Source: Candidatus Poseidonia sp. (GTDB lineage: Archaea > Thermoplasmatota > Poseidoniia > Poseidoniales > Poseidoniaceae). From it: a stretch of DNA of 13,842 nucleotides. Location of the stretch: assembly GCA_013330155.1 (NCBI GenBank), contig DUIU01000146.1:342-14183 (forward strand), written 5' to 3'. This document shows, piece by piece, positions 7,501 through 13,842 of this stretch (the first letter of the stretch is position 1; the number at the start of each line of letters is the position of its first letter). The notes beneath the pieces are model-generated. The model worked only from the letters and a program-made list of their open reading frames with translations, did not search any database and was not told where the DNA came from. A program made the position numbers and the translations under genes.

Positions 7501-8547
7501 ATGATGCAAGCACCCGAGCCTGCCAAACGCTCCCCTTGGGGATTTAGGCTTGCTGTGGCCGGCGCCCTCATGCTGTTGATCGGTACCGTGATGGTGGTCA
7601 GCCAATCGGAAACCATCAGCGCTACGATGGACCCGAGGGAACAGCATCACGACAAACCGTACGTTGGAGAAGGGACTTTTCCAACCGGTGAGCTCACCGA
7701 CACATGTTACCGGTTTTATCAGCAGGCAGACGACATCGAAATGACCGTTCAACTCTACCGTGTTGAAGGCTCCTCGTTGGTGGGAGATGCGCTTGAAGAG
7801 AGCAAGTGCATGCTCGACTGGCAGGTGATGGCCGCAGACGGAACGACTTTCGCCGAACAAGGTTCATGGCAACTCAACGGAACAGGGAAGTACGCTTTGG
7901 TCACAACGTGTGAAACCAATTGTGAAGAAGCCACGGGGTGGTTGATTTCGGTTGACGCCATCCAATCCGACCTGCTCTCTTCAACATGGTTGATGGTCGG
8001 TGGAGCCATGTGTTGCTTGGGCATTCTCACAACCCCTATCGCACTAACCGTCTATCTCGCCTCAAAACCAAGTCGGGCTCCCCGCGTCATGATGGTTGGC
8101 CCAGAGGGACAATTAATTCCCATCACTGACGTAAACCCTGACCATCCGACATTGTTCACACAAGCTTCTGAACAAAACGCAAACCAGCCGACGGTGGCCC
8201 CACCATTTGCAGATACAGCCGAACATCAACCGTCAGAAGCATTTGTCGACGGCCTCAACGATGTAGCTGCAGGAACCCTGTTGACCACCGAACAAGTCTA
8301 TGCACTCATGCGAGGAGATGTCGAGGGCGCCCAAGAACACACCAAGACCGGTCGATATCAAACCACCACGGCTGAAGACGCCATTCAAGATGCTGCTAAC
8401 GTAGCGGCCATTGCTTCGTGGGATGAAGGCGTGCCACTTGCCGAGCCGCAACCCGTTCAATCAAAACCCCTCACAGCAAAGAGAAACATGGACGTTCCTC
8501 AATCCGAGAAACCCAGTGAATCGTGGAAGGATTGGGACGAGCAGTAA
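7501..8547 (+). CDS. Unrecognised protein with two membrane segments
   Basis: I do not recognise this 348-residue protein. The N-terminus is short and basic (AKRSPWGFR), followed by a first membrane helix at about 16-34 (LAVAGALMLLIGTVMVV). A ~125-residue domain comes next, with four cysteines at 69, 103, 137 and 141 and several aromatic residues. A second membrane helix spans about 162-187 (STWLMVGGAMCCLGILTTPIALTV). A ~160-residue hydrophilic, Pro/Gln/Ala-rich tail follows, ending SESWKDWDEQ. By the positive-inside rule both ends are cytoplasmic and the cysteine-bearing domain is outside, where C69/C103 and C137/C141 could form disulfides. It could also be read as a signal-anchored membrane sensor, but no catalytic or signalling motif is visible. 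It starts 42 bases after top6A; the ribosome binding site is weak (GGAAAG, 7493-7498), while the better GGAGG at 7478-7482 is too far away. Either of the tandem ATGs (7501, 7504) may be used. Co-transcription with top6BA is possible but not shown. Confidence 0.8.
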   Translation: MMQAPEPAKRSPWGFRLAVAGALMLLIGTVMVVSQSETISATMDPREQHHDKPYVGEGTFPTGELTDTCYRFYQQADDIEMTVQLYRVEGSSLVGDALEESKCMLDWQVMAADGTTFAEQGSWQLNGTGKYALVTTCETNCEEATGWLISVDAIQSDLLSSTWLMVGGAMCCLGILTTPIALTVYLASKPSRAPRVMMVGPEGQLIPITDVNPDHPTLFTQASEQNANQPTVAPPFADTAEHQPSEAFVDGLNDVAAGTLLTTEQVYALMRGDVEGAQEHTKTGRYQTTTAEDAIQDAANVAAIASWDEGVPLAEPQPVQSKPLTAKRNMDVPQSEKPSESWKDWDEQ

Positions 8548-8565
8548 CTTAACGGTGCGTTCATA

Positions 8566-8600
8566 GAGGAGGGGGGACTACCCAACCTCGGGTTGAGGAG
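8566..8600 (+). other. G-rich leader with competing short hairpins before the regulator gene
   Basis: The 54 bases between the stop at 8547 and ATG 8602 contain two Shine-Dalgarno-like runs. GAGGAGGGGGG (8566-8576) is too far from the ATG, and GAGGAG (8595-8600) is too close, with only one base of spacing. The segment CCTC (8586-8589) can pair with the GAGG at 8566-8569, assisted by GGG/CCC, or with the GAGG at 8595-8598. CAACC/GGTTG (8583-8587 and 8591-8595) gives a third small stem. Folding the middle would bring the first run nearer the start codon. A translational switch is speculative; the base complementarity is seen directly. Confidence 0.3.
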
Positions 8601-8601
8601 T

Positions 8602-9348
8602 ATGAACGACATTGACCGAGCACTGTACCTTCTGCAAAACAAAGTTCGTCGCCAAATCTTGGAGCGCTTGGCCCGAGAGCCGCACTACCCCATGCAATTA
8701 TCAGAGTTGATCGGTGTAAGTCAACCCGCCGTGGTCAAACATCTCAAAGAACTCGAGAAGGGCGGAATGGTCTCCAAGAACAAGGTTCCGTCAGAAAAAG
8801 GCGGGCCACCACGAACCATTTACGCGGTTGAGCGTGCCATGTCCATTCATGTTGATATCGGTCCAGATTTGTTCCGTTGTGAAGAACGAAAACTCCCTGC
8901 AGGGGGCCCAATGCGATTGTCAACCAACCTGCCAAAGGCCTCCGTTCCTATTGCTGAATCACTGAGCGGGCGTAAAAAAATCGCTGTCGCAGAAGGTTTG
9001 GCGCACATGCGAACCCTGGCTTCGGTTCTCGAAGAGTTGGATGCCCAACGGGATGCATTGATCTCCCTTCACCAACATGTCCGCCAACGTGTGTCCGCTG
9101 CTGTTGAAACGGACTTCGAATCCTACGAGGAACGAAGCATCATCCAAACCATGGTTGAGGCAACAGGAGAGCGCCTTGACCTTACAGCTCTTGTCCAACA
9201 AGAACTGGTTGGCCAAGGCAACGTGGGCGATGTCATCAACACCCTGCGTTCAAGGTTGGAAAAGCAGATTGCTCGAAGGTCTGGACAAGTCATCGCTGCT
9301 CCGCTTGACACCGAGCTCCGATGGTACCTTGGACCGAAGTCCAAGTGA
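8602..9348 (+). CDS. ArsR-like winged-helix transcriptional regulator
   Basis: Residues ~5-78 of the 248-residue product form a typical ArsR-type winged helix. They comprise NKVRRQILERLAREPHYPMQLSEL, the recognition helix SQPAVVKHLKELEKGGMV (40-57), and a wing rich in Gly/Pro (KVPSEKGGPPRTIYAVE). The rest is not a known ligand domain to me: a linker, then long helices around 120-230 (e.g. LASVLEELDAQRDALISLHQHVRQRV) that probably dimerise or sense a partner. C93 is the only cysteine, so the classical ArsR metal site of paired Cys is absent. The start is uncertain. ATG 8602 matches the usual length of sequence before the winged helix; a TTG at 8593 would add three residues. Neither has a properly spaced ribosome binding site, so a leaderless or structured-leader start is possible. 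The gene lies directly behind the membrane protein and may regulate it, but no operator shared with another gene was found. It converges on the surface-protein gene with 15 bases between stops. Confidence 0.85.
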   Translation: MNDIDRALYLLQNKVRRQILERLAREPHYPMQLSELIGVSQPAVVKHLKELEKGGMVSKNKVPSEKGGPPRTIYAVERAMSIHVDIGPDLFRCEERKLPAGGPMRLSTNLPKASVPIAESLSGRKKIAVAEGLAHMRTLASVLEELDAQRDALISLHQHVRQRVSAAVETDFESYEERSIIQTMVEATGERLDLTALVQQELVGQGNVGDVINTLRSRLEKQIARRSGQVIAAPLDTELRWYLGPKSK

Positions 9349-9363
9349 ATTCATCAAAGCAAA

Positions 9364-12300
9364 TCAGTTGTCAAGCTCGTCTGCAAGGACTGAAACGAGA
9401 GACGATTGTTCAGCCAATCGCTTGTTCACTTCATCTCGACGTCCCTTGCCAACCAGATACACAACACCCAAGAGCGCGATGGTCAGGACGATGACGGCGA
9501 ATGGAAGGGCCGTCTTGCCCACAACTTCACGAGCAAGGTCAAGGACCGGGCTGTTGGACTGAAGGTCTTCTGGAATCGGTTTGACGTTGTCTTTCTCATC
9601 GGATTCAACGATCTCATTCATTGGGTCGACCACGACATAAACGCCCTTGCTACCGGCTGAAACAGGGTAGAGCAAGTAGAGTTCAATCTCCTTGGCATCT
9701 TCCGTGTCATCTGGTGCAAGCAACGCTCCCACCACTTGGCGCATGACCACGCGTTCTTCTTCGCAACCGTTGTCACGAATTTCCTTCATGATGTCAGCAT
9801 CGTTAGCTTCGCCATATTCGCAAAGAACAATCTCAATGTCAGTGGCATGGACGTTTCCAGTGTTTTGCAAGATGATACCGATAGGAATCGTCGAGTCAAC
9901 TTCGCCCGATGTAGATGGTGGCATGATGATCTCCTTGATTTCGAGGTTTGGTGCTCGCAGACGGAGCGTGACAATGAACTCATTCGTGTCCAAATTCTCA
10001 CCGTCCCATGCTGGGGAGTCGTCGTGGTCTCCATCGTTCTCCATGTCGCCAAACATGGAAACCACCTTCAGACCAATGCTTCGTGTGTCGAGTTTGGCGT
10101 CGGTGCCAATCTTCACAGCTGCAACGGCCGTGATGGTTTCATACGGAGCCATCTCAGGAAGGCGCCACTCGTCGAGGTCTTCGAGATAGATACAGGCGTC
10201 TTCGGGGTAGGATGATGCGGTTGACTGCATGGTCATGCAAGATTCTTCGACAACGAGGTCAGCGCTGAGTTGGCGCATGATGAACCAGTCGACATCCCAA
10301 CTGCTGAGAACGCTCATTCCAGGCAATTCATTCCATAGGAGTGAATCCCCATCGCGTTGGGCCGTATGGTTGTTCAAGGTTGGAACATCGGGCACGTTTC
10401 CGTTGTTGGTCACGTTGAACATGAAGCGAACGACACGGCCAGGAGCAGAAGTCTTCACCGCATTGTCAACGGTTGGATCCATTGAAATTTGCATGTCATG
10501 GAATTCATCAACGGTGACAGTTAGAACGATGGCATCTCGAATTCGTGTTTCACGACCGCTGGCGTCCGGATAGACTTCTTCGGAGAAGGCTTGGAGCACG
10601 ATGGTGTATTCACCTGCTGGCACACGGTTCGGAACGTTCATTTCCACATCAAACGCCTGATAGGTATCTGGTGAGAGTTCTTGGAGAGTTTCACGAGGAA
10701 TCTCAATGTCCCAGATGACGTCAACGCCGAAGGCATCGGTCACTCGAGCGAGGCGGAAATCAAACCGGTCGGGTCCATTGCCGTCGTTGGTGACCGTGAT
10801 TGGCAAAGTGATCTTTTCGCCAGGATTCACATTCATTGAATTGCCAATCGCCGGGTCAATGCCAGCATCAAGGTCGAAAACGTGCTCTACGGTGGTGGAC
10901 AGGATCTCCGAATCCGAAATTCTCGGATATCCGTCAAGGTAGCCCTTCAGCGTAATGGCGGGCCCAAGGCCGGCCGTGGCGTTGTTTGGAGCGCAAACGT
11001 AGACCGTGATGCGCTTGGTGATTTTCTCTGCGTTTCCTGGGATGGTCCAAGCAATCGGGTCGCCTAGGCCATCGCCTGCATCCGCTGAGCCAGTAGCGTT
11101 ATCGAAGTCAACGAGAACAACCCAGTTCTCTTCTCGCCAGGCAGGCATGCCCACACCGTCGGGCTTGGCATCGGGCGCTCCGGGTGTGGCAAAGACGAGT
11201 TCGCCGCTGTCAAAGTTCTTGGTGACGTTGACGTTGTAAGTGGCGCACTCTCCTGGCTTGACCTGTTCGGAGCGGTCATCGGCAGCAAAGACGATGTTTC
11301 CTGTTGAACGGATTGAAACGAACACGCCGAGTTCAAGGATGTCGTAGGTTCCCTTCTCAACGGACTTGATGGGTTCTCCTTCCGACCAACCCTTCACGTA
11401 GATGACGAACGCTCCTGGATCTTCGGTTGTCGGCACAAAGACCTCGAGGTTCTTAGTAACCGATTGACCCGGGTCCAATTCCACTCGAATGGGGAAGTTT
11501 ACCTGCCATCCGAATGGCAACAACCATTCTTGCTGACCTTCGAGGCTGTTCGGGTCCCAGAAGACGAAGGCGTCGTTGACGTTCCCTGTGTTGGTGATGG
11601 TGATCGAGAAGATAGCGGTGTCGCCTTGTTCAATGTCCGCCATGCTGTGCGAGGTGTCGAGGTTGATTCCGTGAACAACGTCCATCAGTGTCAAGGTGAT
11701 GATGTCGTTCTGAATGGCTGGATCTTTGTACGATTGTGCCGTTACACGAACTTCCGCAAGCTCGTCGCCGTTGGCCTGATAGATGGATGGTGCCTGAACT
11801 CGCATGTAGAATCGAATATCTTCGCCGCCTTCGAGGAAAATCGGGGTGTCCGGGAAGATGCTTGAATGGTTGGAGGCGAAGTAGAGGTTCGCCGTCCAAT
11901 TCATTGGCACGCCTGAAATGTTCAGTCCATAGGTATCAGCGACCAGGTCTTTTGGACCGGGCGTTGAGTTGTTCATGGTCATGTTGTAGATGGTCTGTTG
12001 GCCGGGTTCGATGACGTGGTAGAAGGTTTCACCCTCATCAAAGTCAACATCAACTTGACCTGTTAAGACGTGGGAATAGCATATTGTGAATCGGTTGTTG
12101 TTACCGTCGTCACCGCACTTGTTCGTATCCGACCACGCAATGTGGGCGCCGCTTCCAAGGTCATTGGAAAATGCCGGGGGCATACCGATGGAGGGTTGGC
12201 GTCCGCTATTTGGCCCGAGTTTATTCGAATTCCACGAGGTTACCGGAACCGCTTCCCACGGGTCGAGGGCCGTCAGGCCATCACCGGTGAGGTCGGTTTG

Positions 12301-13842
12301 ATTCAATCGGACGTAGAGAACCTCTTCGTTAGCAGAGAGGTTACCTGAGTCGACCCATGCGATGTGGACATTGTTTTGGTCATCGGTCAGAAGCGATGGG
12401 AACACCGAGTTCCCGGCGTAAGGGGAGGCAGGTGGCAGCCCATTCTTTCCTTCAACGTTGGAAATGGGCGTGTCGTTAATCTTCTTGATGGCGTACGTGG
12501 AAAGGCCTTCTTCAGCGCCATCCCAAGCACCTGCACCTTGGAGTCGAAGTTTGGTGTAGTAGATTTCGTAGTTGACGTCCTTTTCAAATCCGTAATCTCG
12601 GCCATCCATCCAAGCGATGTGCGTGTTGCCTTGCATGTCAACACCAATGGAAGGGTGGAAGGAGTAGGCGTCATCAATCGTGACACGGGTGTCGTTGACC
12701 ACAACCAAGTGGCCGTCGGCGCCTGCGCCGGTGTCTTCCGCGTAGGTGCCGCCCTGAGCTGTGTGTCCGGGCAACCCAGGTGTGAAACTTGGGTCGTTGT
12801 TCATCTTGGCATATGGGTCAAGAATGGACATGTAGATTTCACGGGAGTTGTTGGTGGAGATGTATACCATGGCTTCGACGAGGAGGGCCATTTGGTTGGT
12901 TCCGGATCCCGATGGGAATTCGTATGCCTGGCCGCCGGCATCAGTGCTAGCGAGGGTATTACCGGGGCAATTTCGAGACTGAGTGGAGACGATGCCGTTG
13001 GGGCACTGGACCAAGTCCATGAAGTGGGATTGGATGTTTCCTGCACCACCGTAGCCTTGGCCGTACAAACCAACGGGAACAACGCCGGCGAGGAGGCAGT
13101 TGTCGTGGGCCTCCTGGATGGCCGCTTTGTCATCGGCTTGCTGAGACGGGTCGCCGTCTTTGGGGCCTTCGTCTGAAACGGGAATCACGATCTTTGTGGC
13201 GTTTGGGTTCCATCGGTGATCGGATTGAGTAGGAGGATTACCGGGAACGTTTCCGGCTGCGTCCTTCCATGAAAGACATGCCCAGTTGGAACCGGGGCCC
13301 CAATCCTCACCAGAATATCCGGAGTAGGTGTTGCCGTTGTAGATGGTCCCGGGCAGTTTGCGAATACCGCCAGAGTCGTCGCCGGGGGTTTGACCAAGCG
13401 GAGTGGTTCGTGGGCCGGTGTTCTGGTTGTATCCCTGGCAGTTGCCTGAGCTGGCTGCGCCGGGAAGGGTGTTGCCCAAACCATAGATGGTCTCGTAAAC
13501 GGTCATGTTGCCTTCTTCGAGCATCGGCTTGATGCCTTGGAAGTAAGGGCCGCTTGCGAAGTTGCCGCCGTAAATGACCGTGCAGATGTCGGCCCATTCC
13601 GAATACATCGAACCGGAGGTGTCAACGATAAAGGCCAATTCGACCTTTCCACCGCGAGTGTCATCCCAAGCGATCTGAACGTAATCGTTGGCATCAACGA
13701 CAACATCTGGGTGCCCCTTGTGGCCAATGATGGGTGTGAGGAGGGTGTCATCAAAGAGAGTGATGGTTGCACCAGAACCGATGTCGGGCTGAATCATGGA
13801 GTAGTAGATTTGCGGTTGGTTGAAGAAACGCCCCAATTCGTC
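9364..13842 (-). CDS. Giant surface protein: propeller repeats, VWA, Ig-like domains, CARDB, membrane anchor (N-terminus beyond window)
   Basis: The frame is open to the right edge (reading DEL before the TTG at 13836), so the true start and signal peptide lie outside; 1492 complete codons are visible. Residues are counted here from 13836. Residues 1-592 are repeats of the form HPS.GVD..GN.HIAW.D.R...EIYY.KL, resembling BNR/sialidase-type propeller blades. One blade is split by a von Willebrand A domain (about 64-330) with MIDAS motif DTSGS (72-76) and SDEGP (221-225). From about 597 to 1292 come about five Ig-like domains (COG1470/NEW3 style), with signatures such as GDTAIFSITITNTGNVNDAF and GEKITLPITVTNDGNGPDRF. 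A CARDB domain follows at about 1295-1420 (APNLEIKEI, then NEIVESDEKDNV), then one membrane helix (1443-1464, ALPFAVIVLTIALLGVVYLVG) and a 26-residue charged cytoplasmic tail. All 14 cysteines fall in even numbers per domain, fitting an exported protein with disulfides. The likely role is adhesion or binding of extracellular material; no catalytic residues are evident. Confidence 0.93.
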   Translation of the reverse strand, partial: DELGRFFNQPQIYYSMIQPDIGSGATITLFDDTLLTPIIGHKGHPDVVVDANDYVQIAWDDTRGGKVELAFIVDTSGSMYSEWADICTVIYGGNFASGPYFQGIKPMLEEGNMTVYETIYGLGNTLPGAASSGNCQGYNQNTGPRTTPLGQTPGDDSGGIRKLPGTIYNGNTYSGYSGEDWGPGSNWACLSWKDAAGNVPGNPPTQSDHRWNPNATKIVIPVSDEGPKDGDPSQQADDKAAIQEAHDNCLLAGVVPVGLYGQGYGGAGNIQSHFMDLVQCPNGIVSTQSRNCPGNTLASTDAGGQAYEFPSGSGTNQMALLVEAMVYISTNNSREIYMSILDPYAKMNNDPSFTPGLPGHTAQGGTYAEDTGAGADGHLVVVNDTRVTIDDAYSFHPSIGVDMQGNTHIAWMDGRDYGFEKDVNYEIYYTKLRLQGAGAWDGAEEGLSTYAIKKINDTPISNVEGKNGLPPASPYAGNSVFPSLLTDDQNNVHIAWVDSGNLSANEEVLYVRLNQTDLTGDGLTALDPWEAVPVTSWNSNKLGPNSGRQPSIGMPPAFSNDLGSGAHIAWSDTNKCGDDGNNNRFTICYSHVLTGQVDVDFDEGETFYHVIEPGQQTIYNMTMNNSTPGPKDLVADTYGLNISGVPMNWTANLYFASNHSSIFPDTPIFLEGGEDIRFYMRVQAPSIYQANGDELAEVRVTAQSYKDPAIQNDIITLTLMDVVHGINLDTSHSMADIEQGDTAIFSITITNTGNVNDAFVFWDPNSLEGQQEWLLPFGWQVNFPIRVELDPGQSVTKNLEVFVPTTEDPGAFVIYVKGWSEGEPIKSVEKGTYDILELGVFVSIRSTGNIVFAADDRSEQVKPGECATYNVNVTKNFDSGELVFATPGAPDAKPDGVGMPAWREENWVVLVDFDNATGSADAGDGLGDPIAWTIPGNAEKITKRITVYVCAPNNATAGLGPAITLKGYLDGYPRISDSEILSTTVEHVFDLDAGIDPAIGNSMNVNPGEKITLPITVTNDGNGPDRFDFRLARVTDAFGVDVIWDIEIPRETLQELSPDTYQAFDVEMNVPNRVPAGEYTIVLQAFSEEVYPDASGRETRIRDAIVLTVTVDEFHDMQISMDPTVDNAVKTSAPGRVVRFMFNVTNNGNVPDVPTLNNHTAQRDGDSLLWNELPGMSVLSSWDVDWFIMRQLSADLVVEESCMTMQSTASSYPEDACIYLEDLDEWRLPEMAPYETITAVAAVKIGTDAKLDTRSIGLKVVSMFGDMENDGDHDDSPAWDGENLDTNEFIVTLRLRAPNLEIKEIIMPPSTSGEVDSTIPIGIILQNTGNVHATDIEIVLCEYGEANDADIMKEIRDNGCEEERVVMRQVVGALLAPDDTEDAKEIELYLLYPVSAGSKGVYVVVDPMNEIVESDEKDNVKPIPEDLQSNSPVLDLAREVVGKTALPFAVIVLTIALLGVVYLVGKGRRDEVNKRLAEQSSLVSVLADELDN
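12064..13713 (-). repeat. Coding repeats of propeller-blade units in the surface protein
   Basis: Four units share a D-strand signature. They are HPDVVVDANDYVQIAWDDTR (13713-13651, continued after the VWA insertion at about 12846), HPSIGVDMQGNTHIAWMDGR through EIYYTKL (12657-12547), FPSLLTDDQNNVHIAWVDSG through VLYVRL (12402-12301), and QPSIGM through HIAWSDTN and ICYSHV (12198-12064). The tail of a fifth, QIYYSMI, lies at the right edge. The units are diverged at the protein level and are not near-identical DNA repeats, so they are old duplications. More blades probably lie beyond the window. Confidence 0.75.
12847..13647 (-). other. Von Willebrand A domain nested inside one blade repeat
   Basis: The blade reads QIAWDDTRGG, is interrupted for about 267 residues, and resumes NNSREIYMSIL; uninterrupted blades in the same protein read HIAWMDGR and then EIYYTKL. 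The inserted block carries a MIDAS metal site (DTSGS, later SDEGP). It has an unusually long Gly/Asn/Ser-rich stretch (about residues 125-215) between the two and six cysteines (85, 133, 187, 247, 278, 290), none of which lies in the surrounding blades up to residue 573. VWA domains with MIDAS typically bind protein ligands through Mg or Ca. Confidence 0.75.

Noticed and set aside
9349..9363. Bidirectional terminator between the convergent stops
   Set aside because: The 15-base gap has no stem or convincing T-run for either strand; transcripts probably end inside the opposing gene's 3' region.
12364..13176. 270-codon plus-strand ORF opposite the surface protein
   Set aside because: The minus strand encodes well-formed blade repeats and a VWA domain across the whole stretch; the plus-strand product has no start signal or recognisable domain.
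13834..13836. TTG at 13836 as the start of the surface protein
   Set aside because: The frame stays open beyond it to the window edge, the sequence begins in the middle of a blade repeat, and there is no signal peptide, so the gene is truncated by the window.

Overview
The window looks like a chromosomal segment of a euryarchaeon. It carries an archaeal transcription factor B, the two subunits of the archaeal type IIB topoisomerase (topo VI) in the order B-A, TATA-like promoter elements, and a very large secreted protein built from beta-propeller and Ig-like repeats with one C-terminal membrane anchor. Taken with the moderate GC content, the tight gene packing and the style of the surface protein, this suggests a marine planktonic lineage such as Marine Group II (Candidatus Poseidoniales). 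That placement is inference; no search was run. I see no tRNA, rRNA, CRISPR array, insertion sequence or phage gene.

Layout, left to right. Positions 1-1007 (minus) hold the first ~335 codons of an unrecognised helical protein that runs off the left edge; it starts at a GTG with a good ribosome binding site, 37 bases after the tfb stop. Next is tfb (minus, 1045-1971). A 177-base divergent promoter region follows, rich in short palindromes and with a self-symmetric TATA element at 2030-2039. The plus strand then carries an aconitase-superfamily hydro-lyase (2149-4137) with its swivel domain in front of the catalytic domain. After a hairpin plus T-run and a new TATA-like element come top6B (4277-6361) and top6A (6358-7458), which overlap by four bases. 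They are followed by a two-membrane-segment protein of unknown function (7501-8547) and an ArsR-like winged-helix regulator (8602-9348). The right third (9364-13842, minus) is one giant surface protein that converges on the regulator with a 15-base gap and is cut at its N-terminus by the window edge.

How the genes relate. Top6B and Top6A form one topoisomerase and are probably translationally coupled. The membrane protein and regulator lie close behind on the same strand and may be co-transcribed, but nothing in their sequences links them to DNA topology. TFB and the unknown protein share the minus strand as a probable two-gene unit. The surface protein is independent.

The observations most worth a second look are a PCNA-binding (PIP-box-like) peptide at the extreme C-terminus of Top6B behind an acidic linker; the swivel-first aconitase; a von Willebrand A domain inserted into a single blade repeat of the surface protein; and the unrecognised protein behind tfb. 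I did not find convincing evidence for a multi-gene undescribed defence or mobile system.
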